Shown piece after piece: positions 20,006 to 29,088 of a DNA stretch of 64,000 bases. The stretch's first letter is position 1. Each line of letters opens with the position of its first letter. The position numbers were made by a program, and so were the translations under genes. This stretch comes from Sphingomonas echinoides ATCC 14820 (GTDB lineage: Bacteria > Pseudomonadota > Alphaproteobacteria > Sphingomonadales > Sphingomonadaceae), in contig NZ_JH584235.1 of assembly GCF_000241465.1 (NCBI RefSeq), positions 3,540,847 through 3,604,846 on the forward strand, written 5' to 3'. Below the pieces are notes generated by a model. It had not been told where the DNA came from and made no database searches. It saw only the letters and a list, made by a program, of their open reading frames with translations.

Positions 20006-20470
20006 TTGCCCAAGCTCGATCTCGACACAATCCCGCAAACCAACGCGACCGGCTATCCGCCACCGTTTGATGCGCCGGTGGCGGAGCGCTGGTATCGTCG
20101 GCTGGCACCGGTGGCGGGGTTGAAAAGCTTCGGGGCCAGTCATGTTACGCTCAAACCCGGTGCCTGGTCGTCGCAGCGCCACTGGCATGGCGACGAGGAT
20201 GAGATGGTGGTGATGCTGGCGGGCGAGGCGGTGCTGGTCGAGGATGGCGGCGAGACGCTGCTGCGCGCCGGCGACATCGCGACTTTCCCGGCCGGGGTGC
20301 ACGACGGGCATCATTTGCAGAACCGCACCGACACCGATTGCGTGTTCGTCGCGATCGGGGCGGGTGAGCGGCGGCTTGGTGGGGACTATCCCGATATCGA
20401 CCTGCGCTTCACCGCCGAGGGCTATGAGCATAAGGACGGCACGCCCTATGCGACGACGCGCGTGCCGTGA
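20006..20470 (+). CDS. Cupin-domain protein
   Basis: This 154-aa single-domain cupin has the metal-binding pattern HWHGDEDEMVVMLAGEAVLVEDGG followed by AGDIATFPAGVHDGHH. The initiation codon is TTG at 20006, supported by GGGAGG at 19995-20000, which lies inside the 5' end of divergent dapE. The function is not deducible; many such cupins bind metals and sugars or act as small-molecule enzymes. Its stop lies 4 nt from the convergent GST stop. Confidence 0.88.
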   Translation: MPKLDLDTIPQTNATGYPPPFDAPVAERWYRRLAPVAGLKSFGASHVTLKPGAWSSQRHWHGDEDEMVVMLAGEAVLVEDGGETLLRAGDIATFPAGVHDGHHLQNRTDTDCVFVAIGAGERRLGGDYPDIDLRFTAEGYEHKDGTPYATTRVP

Positions 20471-20474
20471 TTCG

Positions 20475-21143
20475 TCAGGCCCGCGTTGCGGGCTGTTCGA
20501 ACTGCTCGATCACCCATTCCTCTTCCTGCGCCGAGGCGATCCAGTCCTGCATAAAGGGGTGGTGGAGCACCGCGTCCATGTAGGAGGTGGCAAAGCGCGC
20601 GACCGGGAGCGAATAGGTAACGATGCGGGTCACGACGGGCGCATACATGATGTCCGCCGCGCCGAACGCGCCGAACAGGAAGTTGCCATCGCCACCAAAG
20701 CGCGCGCGGGCCTGCGCCCATAGCTCCATGATCCGCCCGAGATCGGCCAGAACGTCCTCATCCGGGCGTTGCGGCGGGAAGATTTGCCGGACGTTCATGC
20801 TGTGCTTGCGGCGCAAGGCGGTGAAGCTGGAATGCATTTCCGCCGCCATCGACCGCGCCATCGCGCGCGCGGCGGCGTCCTCGGGCCAGAACAGGTCGCG
20901 GCTGGTCTTTTCGGCCAGATATTCGACGATGGCGAGGCTGTCCCACACCACCGCATCGCCGTCCCACAGGATCGGCACCTTGCCCGAGGAGGGCGCGAAT
21001 TCGTCGCCCTCGCGGCGCTTGTCCCATTCGGCATCGTACAGCGGCACGACCGCCTCTTCGAACAGCAGCCCCGATTGCTTGCACGCAAGCCAGCCGCGCA
21101 GCGACCAGGAGGAATAGGCCTTGTTGCCGATGATGAGTTTCAT
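20475..21143 (-). CDS. Glutathione S-transferase family protein
   Basis: This 222-aa protein has an N-terminal thioredoxin-like domain (MKLIIGNKAYSSWSLRGW, KVPILWDGDAVVWDSLAI) with the KAYSSWS active-site serine region, and an all-helical C-terminal domain. It fits a bacterial GST of the zeta/maleylacetoacetate-isomerase-like type. The ATG at 21143 matches the family start; the upstream open frame does not. It converges with the cupin gene. Confidence 0.88.
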   Translation of the reverse strand: MKLIIGNKAYSSWSLRGWLACKQSGLLFEEAVVPLYDAEWDKRREGDEFAPSSGKVPILWDGDAVVWDSLAIVEYLAEKTSRDLFWPEDAAARAMARSMAAEMHSSFTALRRKHSMNVRQIFPPQRPDEDVLADLGRIMELWAQARARFGGDGNFLFGAFGAADIMYAPVVTRIVTYSLPVARFATSYMDAVLHHPFMQDWIASAQEEEWVIEQFEQPATRA

Positions 21144-21387
21144 GGAGCCCTGCCTAAGCGAGCGCCGCGCGGGGTGCAACATCGCGACCGCATGCCGAAC
21201 GATGGCGGTACCGAGCTTCCCGGCCGCGCGGGCCCGCATTCCGGTGAAATTCGGAGAGAGTGTTCGAAGATTGTTATGGAGAATCAGAGATTTTCTGTCG
21301 AATTTCCTATGATATAACTGACGTTTCGCTTTGTCGTGACGCGTCTCCTATCGCTTGGCGGTAACTCGCTGCAAATTGGATGATGCA

Positions 21388-23721
21388 ATGAACTTAATGA
21401 AACGCCTCGATTCTATTCGATCTTTGCAGCGAAAGATCGCAGTAATTGCCGGTATATGTTTGGGAGCAACGGTAACAATTCTTGTAATTCTCAGCGCTGT
21501 ATTCGCTCTTACCTCTCATCTGTTTGTTGGCAGCGAAGTGGGTGGGATCGTTAGTGGCCAAGCCAAGAATACGCTGCAAAATCGTGCGGCGGTCGAAGCG
21601 GACACGGTGAAAGGTGCGTTGGATGTCGCGTTCGATGCGGCACGCACGACCGCCCAGTCTTTCTCGGTTTTGGTCAATAGCACGCCGAGCGGCGCGCGAC
21701 GCGACCAGTTTAACGCGATCATGCGGCGGGTTCTGGAACAAAACCCCGGCTTTAACGGCACCTATTCGGCATGGGAGCCAAATGCGATCGACGGCGCGGA
21801 CGCCGCCTTCGTCAACAATCGCGCCAAGGGATCGGACGATAGCGGACGCTATCTGCCCTATTGGACGCGCGCGGCCAATGGCAGCGTCGCGATCCAGCCG
21901 CTGGTCGAATATAACAGTGCCGAACGCCATCCCAACGGGCTGGTCAAAGGCGGCTGGTATCTCGGGCCGCGCACCAACAATCAGGAAAGCATCCTTGGCC
22001 CGTTGCCCTATACGGTGCAGGGCAAACGCGTATTTCTGGCGACGATGTCGGTGCCGATCTCGGTTGGCGGCAAGTTCGTGGGCGTTGCCGGTGCGGATTA
22101 CGATCTCGATTTTCTGCAGAAATTGGCGATCAAAACCAATGGCTCGCTGTTTTCGGGCAAGGGCATCGTGCTGATTGTCAGCGACACCGGCCTGATCGCC
22201 GCCAACAGCGCCGATCCGACCTCGATCGGAAAGTCGGCTGCGTCGGTCGATCCGCGTTGGTCGCAACTGGAAGGGATCGTGCGGTCGGGCGAGGCCAAGG
22301 TGCTCGACGACGCGAAGGAGGCCAATATCGACGTATATTCGCCAATCCATCTCGGGCGCAGCACGACCCCGTGGTCAGTGGTCATCTCGGTGCCACGCGC
22401 TCTGGTTATGGCGCAGGCCGACACGCTGAGCGCTACGCTCGGTTCGCGTGCGATCTCGGGGGTCGTCTGGCAGCTTGTGCTTGGCCTTGGTGTGGCGGTC
22501 GCTGCGATCTTCGCGATTTCCATAGCCGCTGCGCGCATTGCCCGCCCGATCGGTGAATGCGCCGAGTTTGCCGATGGCATCGCGCGCGAACAGCTCGATC
22601 AAACGCTGCACATCCAACAGGTTGATGAGGTTGGCACCCTGGCCGAATCCTTGCGGAAGATGCAGGGCGATCTCAAAACCAGCATCACGCGGCGTGCAGA
22701 GGAGCAAGCGAAATCGCTTCTGGTCGTCGACACGCTATTGACCAACCTTGGAGGTTTGTCGCGCGGCGATTTGACGGTCGACATCACCACCACGTTCGCC
22801 CCGGAATTTGACGAGCTGAAGAACAACTTCAATGCAGCCTTGTTGAATCTGCGCCAGTTAATCGGCGCGGTCGGAGAAAGCACGGCGGGCATCCTGACCG
22901 GATCGGGCGAGATCGCGCAGGCATCGGAAGATCTGGCACGGCGCACCGAAAGCAATGCGGCAAGCCTGGAGCAGACGTCGGCGGCGATTGCCCAGATGGA
23001 CAATCGTCTCAAGGCGACGGCGGTCGCGTCCGGGCAGACGGTCGCGCGTGCCGACCAGGCGATTGCGACGGTCGGCGGCGGCCGCGAAACTGCGGACGAG
23101 GCGGTGCAAGCGATGGGCCGGGTAAGCCACAGCGCGGAAGGGATCGACAGTGTCATCGAAGGGCTCGACAAGATCGCTTTCCAGACGCGTGTGCTGGCGA
23201 TGAACGCGGCGGTTGAGGCCGGGCGCGCCGGCGATGCAGGCCGGGGTTTCGCCGTCGTTGCCGATCTGGTGAGTGCGCTCGCCATGCGCGCCGAGGAGGA
23301 AGCGAAGCGCGCGCGTGATCAGCTGACCGTGACGCAAACCGAGATCGTGACGGCGGTGAAGGCGGTCGAACGGGTCGATGTGGCGCTGGCCAACATCGCT
23401 GGCGATGTCGATGCGGTGCATCAGTTGCTCGGCTCGATGGCATCCGACAGTCAGGCGCAATCGGCGGCGATCACAGAGATCAGCGCGGCGATCAACGAAA
23501 TGGACCGTTCGACTCAACAGAATGCGGCGATGGTGGAGGAAACTTCTGCCGCCGCGCGCAACCTGTCGACCGAAGTGGTGTCGTTGAGCGAGCAAGCGTC
23601 GCAGTTCAAGGTCGAGACATCCGCGAAACGCGTGGTGCCGCAGCCTGCGCGCAGCAACGGCAAAGCGCGTCCGACGGTGACTGGTGCCACCGTAGAACCG
23701 GGAGGTTGGGTTCGTCACTAA
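21388..23721 (+). CDS. Methyl-accepting chemotaxis protein with dCache sensor
   Basis: This roughly 777-aa chemoreceptor has TM1 (about 18-43), a large periplasmic dCache-type sensor (about 60-350; [31 protein letters not shown]), TM2 (about 370-390), HAMP, and a long coiled-coil signalling domain. The hairpin tip is [20 protein letters not shown], which departs from the usual IAFQTNLLALNAAVEAARAG. The region upstream is AT-richer than its surroundings. No che genes are nearby. The ligand is unknown. Confidence 0.92.
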   Translation: MNLMKRLDSIRSLQRKIAVIAGICLGATVTILVILSAVFALTSHLFVGSEVGGIVSGQAKNTLQNRAAVEADTVKGALDVAFDAARTTAQSFSVLVNSTPSGARRDQFNAIMRRVLEQNPGFNGTYSAWEPNAIDGADAAFVNNRAKGSDDSGRYLPYWTRAANGSVAIQPLVEYNSAERHPNGLVKGGWYLGPRTNNQESILGPLPYTVQGKRVFLATMSVPISVGGKFVGVAGADYDLDFLQKLAIKTNGSLFSGKGIVLIVSDTGLIAANSADPTSIGKSAASVDPRWSQLEGIVRSGEAKVLDDAKEANIDVYSPIHLGRSTTPWSVVISVPRALVMAQADTLSATLGSRAISGVVWQLVLGLGVAVAAIFAISIAAARIARPIGECAEFADGIAREQLDQTLHIQQVDEVGTLAESLRKMQGDLKTSITRRAEEQAKSLLVVDTLLTNLGGLSRGDLTVDITTTFAPEFDELKNNFNAALLNLRQLIGAVGESTAGILTGSGEIAQASEDLARRTESNAASLEQTSAAIAQMDNRLKATAVASGQTVARADQAIATVGGGRETADEAVQAMGRVSHSAEGIDSVIEGLDKIAFQTRVLAMNAAVEAGRAGDAGRGFAVVADLVSALAMRAEEEAKRARDQLTVTQTEIVTAVKAVERVDVALANIAGDVDAVHQLLGSMASDSQAQSAAITEISAAINEMDRSTQQNAAMVEETSAAARNLSTEVVSLSEQASQFKVETSAKRVVPQPARSNGKARPTVTGATVEPGGWVRH

Positions 23722-23743
23722 GTCCGGCCTAAGACCATAATGG

Positions 23744-23790
23744 CCCCGCATCGGTGGTATCGCACGATATGCGATACCGCCGATACGGGG
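23744..23790. repeat. Imperfect palindrome upstream of the CLC gene
   Basis: Arms of 21 nt (23744-23764 and 23770-23790) pair with two mismatches around a 5-nt loop. It lies between the chemoreceptor stop and the CLC start. No U-tract follows. It could be a REP-type element, a transcript-stabilising hairpin or an operator. Confidence 0.7.
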
Positions 23791-23814
23791 TAGCATCATG
23801 CAAGGTGATCGCGC

Positions 23815-25161
23815 ATGGGCGACGGCATGAACCGCAGCGCGCCTTATCTCCTCCGGCTGATTTCGATCGTGTGGCGGCGGCGCGGTGTGCGCCATGCCGG
23901 GGTGGAATTGCAGCGGGCGCGAGGGCGGTTGGCGACCGGGATCGGCGCGGTGCTGCTGGGGCTGGTGGCACTCGCCTTCGCCGCGATCAGCGATCGCGCG
24001 CAGGGGGCTTTTGCAGCGCTGATCGCGCATTGGCCTTATGCACCGTTGCTGCTGACCCCGGCGCTGTTCACTGCGGTGGTGTGGGTGACGCGGCGGAGCG
24101 CGCCTTATGCACGCGGATCGGGCATCCCGCAGGTGATCGCCGCCAGTCGCGCGCCGGATACGCCGCCGAGCAATGCGCTGGTGTCGCTGTGGACGGCAAG
24201 CGTCAAATTCGTGCTGACGGTGGTGATGCTGCTCGGCGGGGCGTCGGTCGGGCGCGAGGGGCCGACGGTGCAGATCAGCGCGGCGATCATGGTCAAGGTG
24301 CATCGCTATCTGCGCGTGCCGATCACGTCGGGCGTGCTGATCGCGGGCGGCGCGGCGGGCGTGGCGGCGGCGTTCAACACGCCGCTGGCGGGGGTCGCCT
24401 TCGCGATCGAGGAACTGGCGGCGGCTTATGAGCAGCGTGTCGCGGTGCTGGTGATGGGTGCGGTGATGATCGCCGGGCTGGTCAGCCTCGGCATCGCCGG
24501 GGACTATGTCTATTTCGGCGCGATGCGCGAGACGCTGGGCGTGTCGGCGGTGCTGATGATCACGCCGGTGGCGGGCGTGCTGGGCGGCGCAGCGGGCGGG
24601 CTGTTTTCGCGGCTGGTGCTGGGCTTTGCGGGCGCGCGCTGGCGGCCGATCGCGGCGGCGCGGGCGCATCCGATCCTGTTCGCGGCCGGATGCGGGCTGA
24701 CGGTGGCGGTGCTCGGCATTGCGACGGGCGGCGCGACCTGGGGCACGGGCTATGGCGCGACGCGGTTGCTGGTCGAAGGGCATGGCCAGTCGGACTGGTT
24801 TGGCCCGGCCAAGTTTCTCGCCGCGCTGGCGACGACGCTGAGCGGCGCGCCGGGCGGGATCTTCGCGCCGTCGCTCGCGGTGGGGGCGGGGTTCGGCAAT
24901 TTGCTGACCGGGCTGTTCCATAACCAGCCGGCAGGGGCGGTGGTGCTGCTGGGCATGACGGCCTATTTCGTGGGCGTAGTGCGCGCGCCGCTGACCGCGG
25001 TGATCATCGTGATGGAGGCGACGGCGGCACGCGGGATGATCCTGCCGCTGTTTGCGACCGCGCTGATCGCCGATGGGGCCAGTGCCGTGGTGTGCCGCGA
25101 GCGGCTGTATCATGGCCTCGCCAAGCCGTTCCTGGCGCTGGTCGAGGGCAAGGCGGCATAA
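23815..25161 (+). CDS. CLC-family chloride channel/H+ antiporter
   Basis: This 448-aa polytopic membrane protein has the CLC selectivity motifs GSGIPQ, GREGPTVQ (gating glutamate present) and GAPGGIFAPSLAVGAG. The segment FNTPLAGVAFAIEE retains the glutamate pair associated with proton transfer, so an H+/Cl- antiporter is likely. AGGTGA lies upstream of the ATG. Roles known for the family include acid resistance and charge balance. Confidence 0.93.
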   Translation: MGDGMNRSAPYLLRLISIVWRRRGVRHAGVELQRARGRLATGIGAVLLGLVALAFAAISDRAQGAFAALIAHWPYAPLLLTPALFTAVVWVTRRSAPYARGSGIPQVIAASRAPDTPPSNALVSLWTASVKFVLTVVMLLGGASVGREGPTVQISAAIMVKVHRYLRVPITSGVLIAGGAAGVAAAFNTPLAGVAFAIEELAAAYEQRVAVLVMGAVMIAGLVSLGIAGDYVYFGAMRETLGVSAVLMITPVAGVLGGAAGGLFSRLVLGFAGARWRPIAAARAHPILFAAGCGLTVAVLGIATGGATWGTGYGATRLLVEGHGQSDWFGPAKFLAALATTLSGAPGGIFAPSLAVGAGFGNLLTGLFHNQPAGAVVLLGMTAYFVGVVRAPLTAVIIVMEATAARGMILPLFATALIADGASAVVCRERLYHGLAKPFLALVEGKAA

Positions 25162-25225
25162 GGCTGGGTTTCGCTATTCCGGGTGCGTTTTCCGCTCTAT
25201 AGCGCTCGCGCAGGGAGAGAGAGCT

Positions 25226-25609
25226 ATGGCCAGGCGCACATTCGATCCGAGGGTTTTGCCGATTACCAGCGCGGTGGCGACGGCGTTGCTGGTGGGGGCA
25301 TGCAGTCCGTCGACCGATGTCGCCAAGTCGGATGTTGCGGTGTGCCGCGATGCGGCGGGGGTGCGCGTCGATGACGCCAATTGCGTGCGCAGTGGCGGCG
25401 GGCATGGCGGTGGCGGGGCGATCGTCGGGGCGGCTACCTGGTATTATCTGTCGCGCGGCAGCATGGTGCCGCCGATGGGCCAATCGTTGGCGGGCGGTTA
25501 CACCACCCCGCGCGCGGGCGTCGGCTATGCGCGCGCCTCCGCGGCGACGGTGTCGCGCGGCGGCTTCGGGATGAGCGCACGCGGCGGTAGCGGCGGGGTG
25601 GGCGAGTGA
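25226..25609 (+). CDS. Small Gly-rich lipoprotein of unknown function
   Basis: This 127-aa protein has a signal with lipobox (VATALLVGAC), so it is probably membrane anchored, then a short region with two cysteines and a Gly/Ser-rich C-terminal half. GGGAGAGAG precedes the ATG. Its stop overlaps the start of the glutathionylspermidine-synthase-like gene (TGATG), so the two are coupled. In other bacteria short lipoproteins often precede this synthase family, which suggests an envelope-related partner role (inference). Confidence 0.75.
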   Translation: MARRTFDPRVLPITSAVATALLVGACSPSTDVAKSDVAVCRDAAGVRVDDANCVRSGGGHGGGGAIVGAATWYYLSRGSMVPPMGQSLAGGYTTPRAGVGYARASAATVSRGGFGMSARGGSGGVGE

Positions 25610-26748
25610 TGCGCCGCACCGATTGCAGCCCGCGCCGCGATTGGCAGACCCGGGTCGAGGAGCTTGGGCTGGTCTGGCACAGTGTCGGCGGCCAGCCTTA
25701 TTGGGACGAAAGCGCCTGCTATCGCTTCACGCTGGCCGAGATCGAGACGATCGAGCGGGCGAGCGCCGAACTGTACGAGATGTTGCTCGCCGCCGGGCAG
25801 CATGTGCTCGACCGCGAATTGCTTGGCGATTTCGGCATTCCTGCTTTCTGCCACGATGCCATTCACGATTCGTGGAATGCCGAGCCGCCGGCGCTCAATT
25901 TCGGGCGGTTCGACCTGGGCTATGACGGCTCCGGCCCGCCCAAGCTGTTCGAGTTCAATTGCGATACGCCGACCTCGCTGATCGAGGCGGCGGTGATCCA
26001 GTGGGACTGGAAGGAAGCGGTCTTTCCAAGCCACGACCAGTATAACAGCCTGCACGAGGCGCTGATCGCCAAATGGCGCGACATCGCGCCGCCGCCGGGG
26101 AGCAGCGCGCTCTACCTGGCGCATGTCGCGGATGCGGCGGGCGAGGACAGCGTGACCACCGCTTACCTCGCCGATACCGCACGCGCGGCGGGGATCGATA
26201 CGCGGCTGATCGAGCTGAAGGATCTGGGCTGGGACAGCGCCGGACGGCGCTTCGTCGATCTCGACAATGCTCCGATCGACGCGATCTTCCATCTCTATCC
26301 GTGGGAATGGCTGGTCAACGAACCGTTCGGGCGCGATCTGGTCGAGAGCCTGAGCAGCACTTTGTGGATCGAGCCGATCTGGAAGATGCTGTGGAGCAAC
26401 AAGGCGATCCTGGCGGTGCTGTGGGAGCTGTATCCGGGGCACCCCAATTTGCTGGAGGCGCGGCGGGTGCCGCTGGCGGGCGACTACGTGCGCAAGCCGT
26501 TGCTGGCGCGCGAAGGGGCGAATGTCACGCTCGTCAAAGGCGGCGCGACGCTGGCCGAGACCGGCGGCGATTATGGCGAGGAAGGCTTCGTCTATCAGGC
26601 GCTGTACGATCTGCCCGGCAGCGGCGAGCAGCGCCCGGTGCTGGGCGCGTGGATCGTCGATAGCGCGCCCGCTGGCCTGGGCATTCGCGAGGACGGGCCG
26701 ATCACCGGCAACACCGCGCGCTTCGTGCCGCACATCATCGAGGGGTAA
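25609..26748 (+). CDS. Glutathionylspermidine synthase-like ATP-grasp protein
   Basis: This 379-aa protein matches the preATP-grasp/synthetase domain of glutathionylspermidine synthases: ESACYRFTLAEIETIE, KLFEFNCDTPTSLIEAAVIQWDW, HLYPWEWLVNEPFG, EGANVTLV and YEEGFVYQ-like EEGFVYQAL. The C-N ligase chemistry is likely, but many bacterial members lack the amidase half and have no proven substrate. It starts at ATG 25609, coupled to the lipoprotein gene, and is followed 1 nt later by an OsmC-like gene. Confidence 0.87.
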   Translation: MRRTDCSPRRDWQTRVEELGLVWHSVGGQPYWDESACYRFTLAEIETIERASAELYEMLLAAGQHVLDRELLGDFGIPAFCHDAIHDSWNAEPPALNFGRFDLGYDGSGPPKLFEFNCDTPTSLIEAAVIQWDWKEAVFPSHDQYNSLHEALIAKWRDIAPPPGSSALYLAHVADAAGEDSVTTAYLADTARAAGIDTRLIELKDLGWDSAGRRFVDLDNAPIDAIFHLYPWEWLVNEPFGRDLVESLSSTLWIEPIWKMLWSNKAILAVLWELYPGHPNLLEARRVPLAGDYVRKPLLAREGANVTLVKGGATLAETGGDYGEEGFVYQALYDLPGSGEQRPVLGAWIVDSAPAGLGIREDGPITGNTARFVPHIIEG

Positions 26749-26749
26749 G

Positions 26750-27217
26750 ATGGCCGAGCACGAGTACACCGCGCGGATCGCCTGGACCGGCAATCGCGGC
26801 GAGGGGACGCGGCAGTATCGCGGCTATGACCGGACGTGGCAGATCGTGACGCCGGGCAAGCCGGTAATCGACTGCTCGAACGACCCGCTGCTCGGCGGCG
26901 ATCCGAGGCTGCCCAACCCCGAGGATTTGCTGCTGGCGACGCTCTCGGGCTGCCATATGCTGTGGTATCTGCATCTGGCGAGCGGAGCCGGGGTGGTGGT
27001 GACGGGCTATACCGACGATCCGCTTGGGCTCGGCGAAAGCGCGCCCGATGGCACGGGGCGCTTCGTCAAGGCGGTGCTGCGGCCCCGGATCGAGCTGATC
27101 GCGGGGAGCGACCTGGCGGTGGCGGATGCGATCCATGGGCGGATCCACGCGCATTGCTTCATCGCGCGATCGGTCAATTTTCCGGTGGAATATGCGGCGC
27201 GGTATATCGAGGTTTAA
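26750..27217 (+). CDS. OsmC-family peroxide-reducing protein
   Basis: This 155-aa OsmC/Ohr-like protein has the two conserved redox cysteines in LSGCHMLWYL (C68) and HAHCFIARSV (C136). Such proteins reduce organic hydroperoxides. It starts 1 nt after the synthetase stop and ends the lipoprotein-synthetase-OsmC set, which hints at a thiol or oxidative-stress role for the cluster. The following 180 nt (27218-27397) contain no supported gene. Confidence 0.9.
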   Translation: MAEHEYTARIAWTGNRGEGTRQYRGYDRTWQIVTPGKPVIDCSNDPLLGGDPRLPNPEDLLLATLSGCHMLWYLHLASGAGVVVTGYTDDPLGLGESAPDGTGRFVKAVLRPRIELIAGSDLAVADAIHGRIHAHCFIARSVNFPVEYAARYIEV

Positions 27218-27397
27218 GGCTCGATACCTTGAGGTCGGCAAAGGTAAGATCGACTTAGAAACAGCGTTTCGACGCGGTTGCGGAAATCTGATGTGTCGTA
27301 CAGATCTCGTTAGTCGATGGGATATATCTGATGCAGATTACGGCCTACGAGAATTGAGTTGTCTTAGCGTTCGATTCTGATCCCCGGAGAGACCGAT

Positions 27398-27940
27398 ATG
27401 CTTTTCTTCGCCCTGCTTCTTCAGGCCAGCACACCACCGCCTGCGCCCTTGGTGTCAAATCAGGGCCAGGAAGTGGTCGACCTATTTGGGAGCATGTGTG
27501 TGGAAACCGCACTCAAGCCAACAAAGGCGCACATTTTCGATGGTCAACCGGAAACGGCGCGCTCGATGACTCCCGATGAGTTGAACAGAGTTGCGCCGGG
27601 TGCGGCCGCGACCGAAGGCTGGATTGTCAGGAGCCCTCACGACGCATGGGCGGCACTGTGGTTTGCTCCGGGCAAGCAGACCTGCGGCGTCACGGTTCGT
27701 GCAGCCGATCCGACGGGCATGGAAGCAGCTCTCAACGCTCGGCTAAAAACCTTCTATGACTCGATGGGAATGCAATTATCCCAGCGACCGGACGAAATAT
27801 CTAACGAAGGCGGCGTCACCGTTCACCGCGCTAGCTGGACGATCGACATCGGCACACACCAACTTGCCGTGATCGCGTCCTTTGCTGAGAAGCCGATCGG
27901 GGCTCAACAGCATCTAATGACGATCACCATGTTGCGATGA
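27398..27940 (+). CDS. Hypothetical exported protein, 180 aa
   Basis: The short hydrophobic N-terminus MLFFALLLQASTPPPAP suggests export. The body contains two cysteines (VDLFGSMCVETAL and GKQTCGVTV) that may pair in the periplasm. GGAGAG precedes the ATG. I do not recognise a named domain, although sphingomonads have many such small secreted proteins. GC is slightly lower than in neighbours. Confidence 0.65.
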   Translation: MLFFALLLQASTPPPAPLVSNQGQEVVDLFGSMCVETALKPTKAHIFDGQPETARSMTPDELNRVAPGAAATEGWIVRSPHDAWAALWFAPGKQTCGVTVRAADPTGMEAALNARLKTFYDSMGMQLSQRPDEISNEGGVTVHRASWTIDIGTHQLAVIASFAEKPIGAQQHLMTITMLR

Positions 27941-28000
27941 AACCATAGGACCAGCGATGTATCGCGAGGTTTGAAAGGCGTGTCGTATGGCCATGGCTGG

Positions 28001-28396
28001 TCAGCGCGAGCGGCGGGGCCAGTTATAGTGGCTGCTCTCGAAGGAAACGACCGCACCGGCATTGTCGCCGAGCGGGATCGCGGCGGTGCCATAGACGCCG
28101 CGCGTGCCGTTCGATCCGATCATCGCGCCGATCTCGCCGTGAATGCCGGGGCCGCCGCTGCCGGGGCGCTCGCCGCGCGCGGCGGCGGCGCTTTCCACGG
28201 TGTTGCTGTTCAGGATGGCGTCGCGTTCCCGGTCGGACAGGCGGATCGTGTCGCCTGAGCTGGGCTGCGTCGTCGCGGGGGCCGGGGTGGTCGGTGCCGT
28301 CGTGGCCTGCTGGGCGAAGCCTGCCGTCGGCAAACATGCGGCGCTGGCCGCGATGGCGGAAAGGAGCAGCAAAGCGGGGCACATCGGACGAGTCAT
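28001..28396 (-). CDS. Hypothetical secreted protein, 131 aa
   Basis: A clear signal peptide (MTRPMCPALLLLSAIAASAA... AGFAQ) is followed by a Thr/Pro-rich linker and a Gly-rich C-terminal region (GVYGTAAIPLGDNAGAVVSFE). The segment IRLSDRERDAILNSNTVES is probably helical. The function is unknown. It lies downstream of ysxC on the same strand, with a 53-nt gap. Confidence 0.7.
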   Translation of the reverse strand: MTRPMCPALLLLSAIAASAACLPTAGFAQQATTAPTTPAPATTQPSSGDTIRLSDRERDAILNSNTVESAAAARGERPGSGGPGIHGEIGAMIGSNGTRGVYGTAAIPLGDNAGAVVSFESSHYNWPRRSR

Positions 28397-28449
28397 GGCG
28401 TTGATGTAGCGCAGATAGGCGCGATCGCCAACGTGGCGCGAAACCCCGC

Positions 28450-29088
28450 TTAGCTGGTGACCGCCTCGATCACCGCCGCGCGCAGTTCGGGGATGCCGAG
28501 GCCGGTTTCGCTCGACGTCACCAGAATCTCGGGGTGCGCCGCCGGGCGCTTGCGCGCTTCGTCGGCGGTGGCCTGGGTGACCTCGGCCAGTTCGCTCGCC
28601 TTGATCTTGTCGGCCTTGGTGATGACCATGCGGTAGCTGACCGCCGCCTTGTCGAGCATCTCCAGAATGTCGCGGTCGACATCCTTGATGCCGTGGCGCG
28701 CGTCGATCAGCACCAGCGCCCGCTTGAGCACATCGCGCCCGCGCAGGAAATCATTCACCATGAAGCGCCACTTCTTGACCATGTCCTTGGGCGCTTTGGC
28801 AAAGCCGTAGCCGGGCATGTCGACCAAGCGGAACGCCAGCGGGTTGCCGACGTCGAAGAAGTTCAATTCCTGCGTGCGGCCTGGTGTGTTCGACGTGCGC
28901 GCGAGCGAATTGCGCCCGGTCAGCGCATTGAGCAGCGACGATTTGCCGACGTTGGAGCGCCCGGCAAAGGCGACTTCGGGCACCACCGCATCGGGCAGGA
29001 ACTCGATCGTCGGCGCCGATTTGAGGAACGCGATCGGGCCGGCGAAGAGCTTGCGCGCGGCTTCGATGTCTTCCGCCTCAAAACTCAC
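28450..29088 (-). CDS. ysxC: Ribosome biogenesis GTPase YsxC/YihA (EngB)
   Basis: This 212-aa essential-type GTPase acts in late 50S subunit assembly. G1 is [10 protein letters not shown]3 is DMPGYG and G4 is [20 protein letters not shown] is family-specific. The start is GTG at 29088, overlapping the yidC stop by 4 nt (GTGA). It is the last gene of rpmH-rnpA-yidD-yidC-ysxC. Confidence 0.96.
   Translation of the reverse strand: MSFEAEDIEAARKLFAGPIAFLKSAPTIEFLPDAVVPEVAFAGRSNVGKSSLLNALTGRNSLARTSNTPGRTQELNFFDVGNPLAFRLVDMPGYGFAKAPKDMVKKWRFMVNDFLRGRDVLKRALVLIDARHGIKDVDRDILEMLDKAAVSYRMVITKADKIKASELAEVTQATADEARKRPAAHPEILVTSSETGLGIPELRAAVIEAVTS

Noticed and set aside
22858..25113. 751-codon minus-strand frame opposite the chemoreceptor and CLC genes
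   Set aside because: The composition is Arg/His/Gln-rich with no domains, and it crosses two well-supported genes on the other strand.
27126..27380. 84-codon plus frame overlapping the end of the OsmC gene
   Set aside because: It starts inside a well-supported gene in another frame, and has no ribosome site or motif.
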